Below are positions 1-8,163 of a stretch of DNA of 49,922 nucleotides, in pieces. The stretch lies in contig CAJTSK010000020.1 in NCBI GenBank assembly GCA_910578835.1, positions 1 to 49,922 of the forward strand, in the 5' to 3' direction. The notes beneath the pieces were generated by a model. That model was not told the origin of the DNA, ran no database searches, and worked only from the letters and a program-made list of their open reading frames with translations. Origin of the DNA: an uncultured Muribaculum sp. (GTDB lineage: Bacteria > Bacteroidota > Bacteroidia > Bacteroidales > Muribaculaceae). Position numbers and translations under genes: made by a program. Each line of letters starts with the position of its first letter. Within the stretch, counting starts at the first letter, position 1.

Positions 1-15
1 AGGAAAGGAAACGAA

Positions 16-49
16 AGTAGGTCAGAAAACTTTCGTTTTCCGACCTACT
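16..49. other. Intergenic hairpin upstream of susC
   Basis: A near-perfect inverted repeat: AGTAGGTC and GACCTACT (8 bp), one mismatch, then GAAAAC and GTTTTC (6 bp) around a 4-nt TTTC loop. No clear T-run follows on the plus strand, and only a weak pyrimidine run follows on the minus strand. It may be a terminator of a gene left of the window or a regulatory hairpin. The rest of positions 50-149 shows nothing recognisable. Confidence 0.45.
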
Positions 50-149
50 CGATTGCCTACGCCTGAAGTAGTAGTTTTGACGATGTTACGATGAAAGTCA
101 ACATTTTTTTACGTTTATTGTTGAATTTATGGTGTCTATTTACAATCAG

Positions 150-180
150 TTTGAATTAAATACGTTCATCACTAATTTTA
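150..180 (+). promoter_or_regulatory. Promoter of susC/susD
   Basis: TTTG at 150-153, a 19-nt spacer and TAATTTTA at 173-180 fit the Bacteroidota promoter (TTTG, about 20 nt, TAnnTTTG) with one mismatch. Transcription would start near 186, about 20 nt before the susC start. Confidence 0.5.
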
Positions 181-204
181 TCGAAAATTTGACAATAAAC
201 TTAA

Positions 205-3200
205 ATGAAGCAATATCTATTTCTTCCATTCATGTTGCTTACCGGAGTGCCTGCTGCATTTTCCGGTACTGTCTACGAATCTGTCGACAATGACACCGTC
301 GCCGCTACATCAGTTTCTCATCAGGGGATGATTGCCGGCACTGTTGTCGATGAAGCTGGCGAGCCAATTATAGGTGCCAGTGTTTCTATTGGAAAGAGTC
401 CTGAAACAGTTGCGATAACCGATGTCAACGGATTTTTCTCGATTAAGGGCACGACCGGTGACGAGACTATAAAAATATCCTATCTGGGATATGAGCCTGA
501 AAAGTTGCGTCTTTCTCCCGATAAGCATGCCTACCGCATAGTCATGAAGGTCGATGCATCTCAGCTCAACGAGGTAGTCGTGGTGGGCTACGCGACACAG
601 AAGAAAGTCGACCTCACGGGTGCTGTCTCGTCAATAAGCAGCCGTGCTCTATCCGACCGACCGCTTACCAACGCTACCAACGCGCTTGCCGGACTTGCTG
701 CCGGACTTACCGTGACCAATTCGGGTGGTAACACTCCCGGCTACGAGGCTCAGAGCATACTCGTCAGAGGACAGGGCACGCTTAACAATGCCGCGCCGCT
801 TGTAGTAATCGACGGCATGACCGGAATTGCCCTCAGTGACATAAATCCGCAGGATATCGAGAGCATATCAGTGTTGAAAGATGCTGCATCTTCAGCCATT
901 TACGGTTCGCGTGCCGCCAACGGTGTAATCCTCGTCACCACCCGTCAGGGAGCAGAGCGCGCACCTCGTATCACCTATAGCGGTAATGTGTCGTTTGAGA
1001 CAGTCGCCAAGCGTTTAAACCTCGTGACCGACTATGCCGACTTCATGGAGATACAAAATGCCGGACTTGTTGCCAACGGACAGGCTCCGCGATTCTCCCA
1101 GGGCAAGATTGACGAGTGGCGTAACGACGGGGGCAAAAACCCCACCATATACCCCAACACCGACTGGCAGGACCATATCTACCGCAATCCCTCTGTGGTG
1201 CAAAACCATAATATCTCCGTGACAGGCGGCTCGAAAAGGGTGAGATATAACCTTACGCTCGGCTACATCAATAACCCCGGTATGATATATTATACCGATT
1301 ATCAGCGCTATCAGCTTCGCTCCAATCTTGAAGTAAACATAAAGCCCTGGCTGAGTGTGGGCGCCAACATATTCGGATACATCGACAAGAATAATCCGTC
1401 GTCGGAAAATGCTTCGGCGGGTGGCGATGTTATCTTTGGCTCCGGAGCATTCAATACCGTGCCAGGCATGACTCTCTATGACCCCGCGACAGGGCTTTAT
1501 GGCGGCATACAGAATCCTGAAGAGGAAAATGTAAGTAACTTCAACCCTTACCGTCGCCAGTGGTTTTACAAGACCGAATATCCGACAAAGACAAAACGCT
1601 CCGTAGTCAAGCTTAACGCGCGTCTTACTCCCGTAAAGGGATTGACGGTTGAAGGCTCGTTTGCCTACAATTACTGGGAGCGCAACATCGAACACCACCT
1701 TACCGACCGCGACCTGTACCGCTTCACGTTTGACGGACCTGTGTTGATACGCGAAGGCACGGTGCGCACCTACATACGACGCTACAATTACAAAAACACT
1801 TACCGCTCATCTGACCTGACTGCAAGATATGATTTTCAGGTAAGCCGCCTCCACACCTCGGTGCTTGCCGGTATGAGTCAGGAATATAATAAGTATGATA
1901 CCGACTTCTATATAAAGTATGACCTGGTCGACCCCTCATTAGGTGCAATCGACGCAGGAATGACCAATGGCAGCATCACCGGTAACTATAACGAGTGGGC
2001 TATGCGCTCCTATTTCGGCAGGGTCAACTTTAACTGGGACGACCGCTACCTTCTCGAAGCCAACCTGAGAGCCGACGGGTCGTCAAAGTTTGCTCCCGGA
2101 AAGCGTTGGGGATATTTCCCGTCGGTGTCAGCCGCATGGCGAATCTCGCAGGAAAAATTCATGGAAAGAAGCTCGTCATGGCTTGATCAGCTCAAGCTGC
2201 GTGCATCTTACGGTTCGCTCGGTAACAACGCCACTACAAGCTACTACATGTATCAGAGTCTCTTCTCGACGGCAAACTATATACTCAACGGCAACATTGC
2301 CGGCGGACTTGCCCAGACCGTGCTTGCCAATCCTAACCTTACGTGGGAAAAGACCTACATGACCAATATCGGACTTGATTTCGCGATGTTCAACAGCCGT
2401 TTCAGCGGAACGATAGACATTTACAATAAAAATACCGAAGGAATCCTTATCTCCCTTCCGGCGCCCTTGGAACATGGCACAAGCACCGTGCCCAACCAGA
2501 ACGCCGGTGAGGTCAACAACAAAGGATTTGAAATAGATCTGCGCTGGAATGACCGCATAGGCAAGGTAAACTACAATGTAGGTTTCAACATGGGATTTGT
2601 CAACAATAAGGTGACAAAATTCCAGGGCGACGTGTCATCTATAAGCGGTGTCTACAAGACTCAGGAAGGCAAGCCTATCAATCAGCTGTATGTAATAACT
2701 GTCGACCGCATTGTGCGCGACCAGTCTGACCTTGACTATGTGCAGTCGCTCGTTGATAAGAATCCCGACTATTTCGCAACCTATCAGCGTCCGGAGCTTG
2801 GCGACTTCCTTTACCGTGATGCCAACGGCGACGGCAAGCTTGACACCAACGACCGTGTAGAGATAGGTCACGGTACTGTGCCCCGCATCACTTATGGCGC
2901 CAATCTTGGCGCGAGCTGGAATAATTTTGATTTCAGCGTTATGTTTCAGGGCGTTGCCGACTATAAGGTCTATTACAACAACCAGGCATTCCGCTTTGTC
3001 ACAGTGATGGGACAGTCGCTCGTAAAGGATATTACCGACAATGCCTGGACTCCTGAAAACCCCTATAACTCGAAATATCCGATATTACGCAACAATGCCA
3101 ACGGCAAAAACAATATCGCCAGTGACGCCTTTGTCCACAATGCGGCTTACTTCCGCTGCAAGAATATCCAGCTCGGCTACACCATACCGCGCGATGTGAC

Positions 3201-3354
3201 GAGAAAGTTTTTTGTCGAAAACCTGAAGGTATATGCCAGCATCGACAATCTTTTCACAATCACCGACTTCCCCGGTCTTGACCCCGAGGTAGGAGCCAAT
3301 GTAGGTTATCCTACGGTGCGCCAGTATTCAATAGGATTGAACATATCTTTTTAA
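205..3354 (+). CDS. SusC/RagA-family TonB-linked outer membrane transporter
   Basis: Outer-membrane beta-barrel that imports a glycan or peptide with its SusD partner, powered by TonB. A signal peptide occupies about residues 1-20. A carboxypeptidase-D-like N-terminal extension follows at about 42-114 (AGTVVDEAGEPIIGASVS), then the family's NEVVVVGYATQKK segment, a plug domain at about 125-240 with ILVRGQGTLNNAAPLVVIDG, and a barrel ending in the aromatic residue typical of outer membrane proteins (NISF). The length of 1049 residues is normal. susD follows 12 nt downstream, so the two are co-transcribed. No glycosidase, protease or dedicated regulator lies beside the pair in this window, so the substrate cannot be inferred. 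Confidence 0.97.
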   Translation: MKQYLFLPFMLLTGVPAAFSGTVYESVDNDTVAATSVSHQGMIAGTVVDEAGEPIIGASVSIGKSPETVAITDVNGFFSIKGTTGDETIKISYLGYEPEKLRLSPDKHAYRIVMKVDASQLNEVVVVGYATQKKVDLTGAVSSISSRALSDRPLTNATNALAGLAAGLTVTNSGGNTPGYEAQSILVRGQGTLNNAAPLVVIDGMTGIALSDINPQDIESISVLKDAASSAIYGSRAANGVILVTTRQGAERAPRITYSGNVSFETVAKRLNLVTDYADFMEIQNAGLVANGQAPRFSQGKIDEWRNDGGKNPTIYPNTDWQDHIYRNPSVVQNHNISVTGGSKRVRYNLTLGYINNPGMIYYTDYQRYQLRSNLEVNIKPWLSVGANIFGYIDKNNPSSENASAGGDVIFGSGAFNTVPGMTLYDPATGLYGGIQNPEEENVSNFNPYRRQWFYKTEYPTKTKRSVVKLNARLTPVKGLTVEGSFAYNYWERNIEHHLTDRDLYRFTFDGPVLIREGTVRTYIRRYNYKNTYRSSDLTARYDFQVSRLHTSVLAGMSQEYNKYDTDFYIKYDLVDPSLGAIDAGMTNGSITGNYNEWAMRSYFGRVNFNWDDRYLLEANLRADGSSKFAPGKRWGYFPSVSAAWRISQEKFMERSSSWLDQLKLRASYGSLGNNATTSYYMYQSLFSTANYILNGNIAGGLAQTVLANPNLTWEKTYMTNIGLDFAMFNSRFSGTIDIYNKNTEGILISLPAPLEHGTSTVPNQNAGEVNNKGFEIDLRWNDRIGKVNYNVGFNMGFVNNKVTKFQGDVSSISGVYKTQEGKPINQLYVITVDRIVRDQSDLDYVQSLVDKNPDYFATYQRPELGDFLYRDANGDGKLDTNDRVEIGHGTVPRITYGANLGASWNNFDFSVMFQGVADYKVYYNNQAFRFVTVMGQSLVKDITDNAWTPENPYNSKYPILRNNANGKNNIASDAFVHNAAYFRCKNIQLGYTIPRDVTRKFFVENLKVYASIDNLFTITDFPGLDPEVGANVGYPTVRQYSIGLNISF

Positions 3355-3366
3355 ACGACTACCGAC

Positions 3367-5103
3367 ATGAAACTTAAATATATAGCATCACTATGTGTCA
3401 TCGCCGCTGCAATGAGCGGTTGTGAGAGCCTTGACTATGTACCCGGCAACCAGATGTCGGGAACTACCTTCTGGCAGACTGAGGAACACGCACGTCAGGC
3501 GGCTGTAGGAATGTATGCCGCGATGAAGGAGCCTTGGTGCTTCGGCATGGAATTTACTTTTGACATGTGTAGCGATATCGCCGACGGCACATCTCCCTGG
3601 GCTGATATCTCGCGTGGCACTTCGTTTGCCTCCAACAGCGGAGGCGTGCAAAACCACTGGCAGTATCTATATGAGCTGGTTCACCGCTCCAATACCGTTA
3701 TACGCAACGTGGCTGATATGCCCATAAGTCAGGAGACAATTGACCGCGTGACAGGAGAGGCAAAATTTCTGCGTGCGATGGCATATTTCCGTATGCTTAA
3801 CTGCTGGGGCGGAGTGCCGTATTATGACGAGACATGCGATATCAACCAGGAGTTTTCCAACCTCAATTCGCCGCGAAGCAGCGCCGAAGAGATACGCGGT
3901 CACATAATCGATGATCTCACCGAGGCTATAGAGAAGCTTCCGGTAAGCTGGGATGCCGCCGACCTTGGACGCGCAACAAAGGGCGCCGCCTATGCCCTGA
4001 GAGGGAAGGTGTATCTCTTTGACCGCAAGTGGACCGAGGCTATCGCCGACTTTGAGGAGATAGTCAATAACAAGACCAACAATTACGGCTATTCGCTCCA
4101 TCCCGATTACAATGAGCTATTCCGCCTCTACAATGGCAATCACAGTCCGGAAATGATATTTTCAATTCAGTCAATCGACGGCAATACGGCAGGATATGCC
4201 CTCGACATCGTTTCTTATTTCGGCAACAAGTCGACCATGCGCCTTATTGCAAGCAACCGCATAGTGCCTTCGACCACGCTTGCCGACATGTATGAAAATC
4301 TTGACGGCTCGCCATTTGACTGGGATGCCGTTTTCCCCGGATTCAACGACGGCTCTTCCGAGATGAGACGAAAATATATGTGTGTGGCTATCGACCAGGG
4401 CAGTACGACTGTGACAAGTACCCTCGACTGCGACACCACAAAGGTCTTGGATGCCTACCGTCTACGCGACCCGCGCCTGTGTCTCAACATAATCACGCCT
4501 TACTCCCACTATCTCGGCACCGATGCAGGCTCTACCCCAAGAGACAAGCAGTTTGTGCTTGCCGACCCGACCAAGGGAGGCGCGCCTATGGAAGCAATGG
4601 CGTTTATGCGCAATTCCGAAGGATGGAACTCATATTTCTGGCGCAAATGGATTCCGACAGGCAACCTTGACGGTTACTGGGGTGAGTATAACCGCACTCC
4701 ATATGAATTTCCGCTTATCCGCCTTGGCGACGTGATATTGATGCTTGCCGAGGCTTACAATGAGGCGGGGGAGACAGATAAGGCGATAGTCGAGGTCAAC
4801 AAGATACGTGAGCGTGTGGGAATGCCGGGACTTAACAGCGGTGAGGCATGGCTTGCCGTAAGCGGCAAGGAGGACATGGCTGAGCGTATCCGCCATGAGA
4901 GGGCATGTGAACTTGCCGGTGAAGGACAGCGTTACTGGGACCTCCGCCGTTGGGGCTTGCTGCAGTCATCGGTAAAGGATGCCACCGATATATTCGGCGA
5001 CCTTATGTACACCCGCTCTTATCAGGCGCGTCATGAGACCTGGCCTATACCGCTTGTGGAAATGGAGCGTAACACCAATCTGACCCAGAATGAAGGCTGG
5101 TAA
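3367..5103 (+). CDS. SusD/RagB-family nutrient-binding outer membrane lipoprotein
   Basis: Surface lipoprotein that caps the SusC barrel and binds its substrate. The signal peptide ends in the lipobox MSGC, with lipidated Cys19. The N-terminal half has the helical SusD-like fold with TPR-type repeats (AKFLRAMAYFRMLNCWGGVPYYDE is typical, residues about 135-160). The C-terminal part has the characteristic ERACELAGEGQRYWDLRRWG motif near residue 510 and ends in an IPLVEMERN-type segment. The length of 578 residues is normal. It lies directly after susC and is followed by a hairpin terminator. Confidence 0.97.
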   Translation: MKLKYIASLCVIAAAMSGCESLDYVPGNQMSGTTFWQTEEHARQAAVGMYAAMKEPWCFGMEFTFDMCSDIADGTSPWADISRGTSFASNSGGVQNHWQYLYELVHRSNTVIRNVADMPISQETIDRVTGEAKFLRAMAYFRMLNCWGGVPYYDETCDINQEFSNLNSPRSSAEEIRGHIIDDLTEAIEKLPVSWDAADLGRATKGAAYALRGKVYLFDRKWTEAIADFEEIVNNKTNNYGYSLHPDYNELFRLYNGNHSPEMIFSIQSIDGNTAGYALDIVSYFGNKSTMRLIASNRIVPSTTLADMYENLDGSPFDWDAVFPGFNDGSSEMRRKYMCVAIDQGSTTVTSTLDCDTTKVLDAYRLRDPRLCLNIITPYSHYLGTDAGSTPRDKQFVLADPTKGGAPMEAMAFMRNSEGWNSYFWRKWIPTGNLDGYWGEYNRTPYEFPLIRLGDVILMLAEAYNEAGETDKAIVEVNKIRERVGMPGLNSGEAWLAVSGKEDMAERIRHERACELAGEGQRYWDLRRWGLLQSSVKDATDIFGDLMYTRSYQARHETWPIPLVEMERNTNLTQNEGW

Positions 5104-5124
5104 TCCGAGTCATCAGTAAATTAC

Positions 5125-5177
5125 ACATCCGGAGATACGTCTCAGTTGACTGAGAGTATTTCCGGGTGTTCTGTTTT
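5125..5177 (+). terminator. Terminator after susC/susD
   Basis: Long interrupted hairpin: ACA-T-CCGGA-G-ATAC-G-TCTCAG pairs with CTGAGA-GTAT-T-TCCGG-G-TGT around a TTGA loop. TCTGTTTTT follows. The right arm lies inside the 3' end of the convergent MmcQ/YjbR gene, so the same bases encode its last codons. Confidence 0.6.
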
Positions 5178-5507
5178 TGTACGGCGGGTGAGCTTTTTAA
5201 CCACTTCCGCATAGCTGTGGCGAATGAGCGACTTTATAAAGTCGTCGGTCAACGAGCCGTCAAGATGCACCTGGTTCCAATATTTTTTGTTCCAGTGCCA
5301 TGCAGGCTCGATTTCAGGGTGTGCTTCCCGAAGCTCGGTGGCGTAATCGGCGTCACACTTTAGTGTCACTAAGTCGTGACGGGTCAGCATGCAGCAGACA
5401 AATATCTTGTCAAGCACCCTGAATAACAAGACGTCTTCACCAAAAGCCATGTCTTCGCTTGTCAGCGGGAGCGACAGGCTGTATTCGCGGATAGATTCAA
5501 TATTCAT
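5142..5507 (-). CDS. MmcQ/YjbR-family protein
   Basis: A 121-residue protein of the MmcQ/YjbR family, a small double-wing fold with proposed DNA binding but no firmly known role. Typical family sequence is visible: the N-terminal MNIESIREYSLSLP with a nearby acidic TSEDMAFGEDVLLFRV, then KIFVCCML, and the conserved PAWHWNKKYWNQVHLDG stretch around residues 70-87. It converges on susD and overlaps that operon's terminator hairpin. A -7-like box (TATATTTG on the minus strand, 5512-5519) lies only a few bases before the start, so the message may be nearly leaderless. Confidence 0.9.
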   Translation of the reverse strand: MNIESIREYSLSLPLTSEDMAFGEDVLLFRVLDKIFVCCMLTRHDLVTLKCDADYATELREAHPEIEPAWHWNKKYWNQVHLDGSLTDDFIKSLIRHSYAEVVKKLTRRTKTEHPEILSVN

Positions 5508-5511
5508 GCCG

Positions 5512-5519
5512 CAAATATA
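5512..5519 (-). promoter_or_regulatory. Putative -7 box of the MmcQ/YjbR gene
   Basis: TATATTTG on the minus strand matches TAnnTTTG. No good TTTG lies 19-20 nt upstream. It predicts a start of transcription within about 1-2 nt of the ATG at 5507. Confidence 0.35.
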
Positions 5520-5703
5520 GTCATTTTATCTCTATTTTCGTGTGGCGATAGTGTCCGTCTCCTGTCAGCTATTGGGCGCATCGAGGACTATCTTTCAATA
5601 ATCACCGGTAGCGATGTATTTTTATTTTTTAGCTTGTCTTAACATGTAATCAAGGAGTGATAATTGTTATTACAGACAAAAATCACCTTATAAATTTCAT
5701 GAT

Positions 5704-5997
5704 ATGACTTACGACGAAGTAATTAAACAGACCCCCGTAGTGCTTGTTGAATTTTACGCAACCTGGTGCCCTCATTGCCGGAGGATGATGCCTGTCGTGG
5801 AGCAGGTCAAAGAGCTTCTTGACGGTAGCGCGGCAGTGGTGCAGCTCGATATCGACGACAATAAAAATCTTGCCCATGAGGCGGAGGTCGATGTCATTCC
5901 TACCTTTATAATCTACCGTGGCGGGAAGGAGCAGTGGCGTCACAGCGGAGAGATTGACGGCAACGCATTGCTGGCTAAAATCCAGTCTTACCAGTAG
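5704..5997 (+). CDS. Thioredoxin-family protein
   Basis: A 97-residue single-domain thioredoxin with active site W21-C22-P-H-C25 and the cis-proline loop VIPT (Pro66). There is no signal peptide or membrane segment, so it should act in the cytoplasm, reducing disulfides or passing electrons. WCPHC is more oxidising-looking than the usual WCGPC. The next gene, 12 nt downstream on the same strand, encodes a VKOR-type disulfide-forming membrane protein, and a Gly-Gly leader peptide follows. The three probably form one unit for thiol chemistry on a peptide or exported protein, which is an inference from order. Confidence 0.93.
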   Translation: MTYDEVIKQTPVVLVEFYATWCPHCRRMMPVVEQVKELLDGSAAVVQLDIDDNKNLAHEAEVDVIPTFIIYRGGKEQWRHSGEIDGNALLAKIQSYQ

Positions 5998-6009
5998 AGG
6001 CTGTCCGCC

Positions 6010-7038
6010 ATGTCGGTGCCTACGATTTTTTCGCGGTTTCTCGCCGGGATGGGTGTCCCTCACACCGACACCTATTCCGACCGGCAGTTTCGTGCCATGA
6101 CGTTCAAGTCGCTTTACGGGCTTTCTCACCTGCTGTCGACCTATGGCATTAAAAACGAAGGGCTTGAGTTTGCCGACAAGAGTGAGATGACACAGCTTGA
6201 CACGCCCTTTCTTGCCCAGACAAAGTCAGGGGCGTTTGTCATAGTCACGGATGTTGATTCAGCCGGAGGCACGGTGAGATATGATTCGCGCGGCGAGAGT
6301 TTTACGGTGAGTCATGCCTGCTTTATAAAGGCGTGGAACGGTGTTGCATTGCTTGCTTTCCCGACAAAAAACTCACGCGAGCCGGGATATGCTTCCCATC
6401 GGTTTACCGAAATTATATCCTCTCTGTCGAAATATGCCCTCGCGGCAGCTGCCATATTGGTGTTTGCCTATTTTTTTATCACGCGACACATGTATGATAA
6501 TGCCGCCACCGTGTTGCTCACCATCTTTGACTTTGTAGGGCTGTATTTTTCTTTCTTGCTGCTGCAAAAGTCGCTTGACATACACACCGCCGCTTCGGAG
6601 CGAGTGTGTGGCATACTCGAACATGGCGGGTGTGATTCCGTCATGCAACTGAAAGTGTCAAAGCTCTTTGGCGTGTTCTCCTGGAGTGAGGTTGGTTTCG
6701 GATATTTCGGCGTTTCTCTTATAACACAGCTTCTCTTCCCTCATTTGTTGCCTCAGCTTGCGTTGTGCAATGTATGTTGCCTCCCATATACGGTGTGGAG
6801 CATATGGTATCAACGTTTCAGGGCACACCATTGGTGTACGCTTTGTGTAGGGGTACAGGCAACCCTGTGGGCTTTGTTTTTATGCTATCTTGGCGGCGGA
6901 TGGCTGCGTCAATCATTTCCTCTCCATCCCGATTTCTTCACTCTGATAGCTGTTTACGTGTTTGCCGTGTTGCTTATCAACTATATTCTGAGAATATTTA
7001 AAAATCTTCCGACTCATGAAAAAGATACAGGAACCTAA
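6010..7038 (+). CDS. VKOR-family membrane oxidoreductase with a degenerate C39-peptidase-like N-terminal domain
   Basis: A 342-residue membrane protein. Residues about 15-117 have the layout of a C39 bacteriocin-processing domain (SLYGLSHLLSTYG early; GAFVIV where GHFVVL is usual; IKAWNGVALLAF at the end). There is no cysteine in the first 103 residues, and the usual catalytic His position is Ala75, so peptidase activity is unlikely. Residues about 140-330 form a multi-helix vitamin K epoxide reductase domain with loop cysteines C200 and C208, a cluster at C253/C256/C257, and the redox motif C276-T-L-C279 in HHWCTLC. VKOR proteins form disulfides outside the cytoplasm by passing electrons to quinone. 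The last 23 nt overlap a 47-codon gene for a Gly-Gly leader peptide. Confidence 0.88.
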   Translation: MSVPTIFSRFLAGMGVPHTDTYSDRQFRAMTFKSLYGLSHLLSTYGIKNEGLEFADKSEMTQLDTPFLAQTKSGAFVIVTDVDSAGGTVRYDSRGESFTVSHACFIKAWNGVALLAFPTKNSREPGYASHRFTEIISSLSKYALAAAAILVFAYFFITRHMYDNAATVLLTIFDFVGLYFSFLLLQKSLDIHTAASERVCGILEHGGCDSVMQLKVSKLFGVFSWSEVGFGYFGVSLITQLLFPHLLPQLALCNVCCLPYTVWSIWYQRFRAHHWCTLCVGVQATLWALFLCYLGGGWLRQSFPLHPDFFTLIAVYVFAVLLINYILRIFKNLPTHEKDTGT

Positions 7039-7159
7039 AAATATCACAGCGGTAAAGCTTAAGCCCGCCGACATGAATAAAATCCATTTCGGCGGCAACG
7101 GCACTCCGGTTACCCCAGGGCAGTTTGCCACGCTCTCTAATGTCGATACGTGGTCTTAG
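7016..7159 (+). CDS. Small peptide with a double-glycine leader, possible natural-product or bacteriocin precursor
   Basis: A 47-codon gene starting inside the 3' end of the VKOR gene. The product begins MKKIQEPKNITAVKLKPAD and reaches MNKIHFGG at residues 20-27, leaving a 20-residue tail rich in Thr, Pro, Gly and Asn and ending in DTWS. The L..(D)M..I..GG layout is that of Gly-Gly leaders cut by C39 peptidases, although hydrophobic residues sit one position further from GG than in the classical consensus. The tail has no cysteine, so it is not itself a substrate for disulfide formation. Translation is probably coupled to the upstream gene. Its last 4 nt overlap the stop region of the convergent lipoprotein gene. 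No peptide-export ABC transporter is nearby. Confidence 0.55.
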   Translation: MKKIQEPKNITAVKLKPADMNKIHFGGNGTPVTPGQFATLSNVDTWS

Positions 7160-8019
7160 TCGGTCTGTATTACAAGATAATTGGTCAGGCTCCAGAAGAG
7201 GTCGGGGTCGAGGATATGCAATGTTTTTTTGCCGTTTTCCTCAAGAAGCTCGTAAGACCCTTCGGGATGATTGGTGAGCAGACGCGGCTTGCGTGAGTTT
7301 AGCGGCAGTCTGTCGAGGTCGCGCTTGTCGGCGGTGACAAACACGCTCTTGTCAAAATTGCCCTTCAGCAGTTTGGTCTTGCGTAGAAATCCCGACTCTA
7401 TGATACCGTGGCTCTTGAGGTCATCTTTGCTGCCTGCGATATAGTGGCATATGTTAAGCTCGTTTTCGAGCAGTATCGATGTCTCCTGGGCGGCATCACG
7501 CTCTCCGGTGACTGTGGTCACGGTAGTGTTGAGCGAGTCGACGGTGTAATTCAGGGAGCCGATATGCTCATTGGCTGTCGACAGCTGTCGGCGCAGCAAT
7601 TCGATTTCTTCAAACTGAGAGTCAATCTGTATACGCAATGCATTGATTGTTTCTGAAAGCTCCTTGTTGTTGATAGTGGAGTTTTGCAACCGTGCCTCCA
7701 GGTCGGTCAGCTGCTGTCGTCGCTCCTGTATTTTTTTGCGTATGCTCGCTATGTCGGCAATTATTTTTCTGCGCTGTCCGGCTGTCTCTTGCGGATTGGA
7801 AGCGGCTATGGTCATGATTTTTTCAAGTTCCTTGATTTGCTCCATGCCTTCCGAAATTTCTTTTACAAGCGCGAGCAGGCTGTCGCGTTCGGCAAGGGCT
7901 GTCGCGAGTTCCTGCTTTGACACTTCCATCAGTGACTGTTGCTCTTTCTCTTGGCTTACATTGCAGGCTGCGAGTTGTGATGATATGATGGCGGCTGTAA
8001 TGAAATGTCTTGCTGTCAT
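7156..8019 (-). CDS. Coiled-coil lipoprotein of unknown function
   Basis: A 287-residue lipoprotein. I chose the ATG at 8019 because it opens a signal peptide ending in the lipobox SQLAAC; an in-frame ATG at 8181 would put 54 unlikely residues before it. After the Cys, residues about 25-190 are almost entirely heptad-like and rich in Glu, Lys, Leu and Gln, predicting one long coiled coil. A small C-terminal domain (about 195-287) includes LKGNFDKSVFVTADKRDLD and a hydrophobic end. Such proteins are common in Bacteroidota envelopes, but I know no assigned role. It is divergent from the LytS-type kinase gene. Confidence 0.8.
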   Translation of the reverse strand: MTARHFITAAIISSQLAACNVSQEKEQQSLMEVSKQELATALAERDSLLALVKEISEGMEQIKELEKIMTIAASNPQETAGQRRKIIADIASIRKKIQERRQQLTDLEARLQNSTINNKELSETINALRIQIDSQFEEIELLRRQLSTANEHIGSLNYTVDSLNTTVTTVTGERDAAQETSILLENELNICHYIAGSKDDLKSHGIIESGFLRKTKLLKGNFDKSVFVTADKRDLDRLPLNSRKPRLLTNHPEGSYELLEENGKKTLHILDPDLFWSLTNYLVIQTD

Positions 8020-8127
8020 AGCTGTATTGTCAGTTTGTTGTAATGCAAATTTGGCGAATAGATTTTGATTAGACTCACTTATGTAAATAAACGGTGATAA
8101 AGTGTCAATTAGTGTATATGACAGTAA

Positions 8128-8159
8128 TTTGCCGATGTTGTAAAGAAGTAGTAAATTTG
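8128..8159 (+). promoter_or_regulatory. Promoter of the sensor kinase gene
   Basis: TTTG at 8128-8131, a 20-nt spacer and a perfect TAAATTTG at 8152-8159. The expected transcription start (about 8163) coincides with the ATG at 8164, predicting a leaderless message. Confidence 0.6.
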
Positions 8160-8163
8160 CGAC

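Noticed and set aside
6010..6360. Active C39 bacteriocin-processing peptidase
   Set aside because: Catalytic Cys and His are missing; only the fold-like pattern remains.
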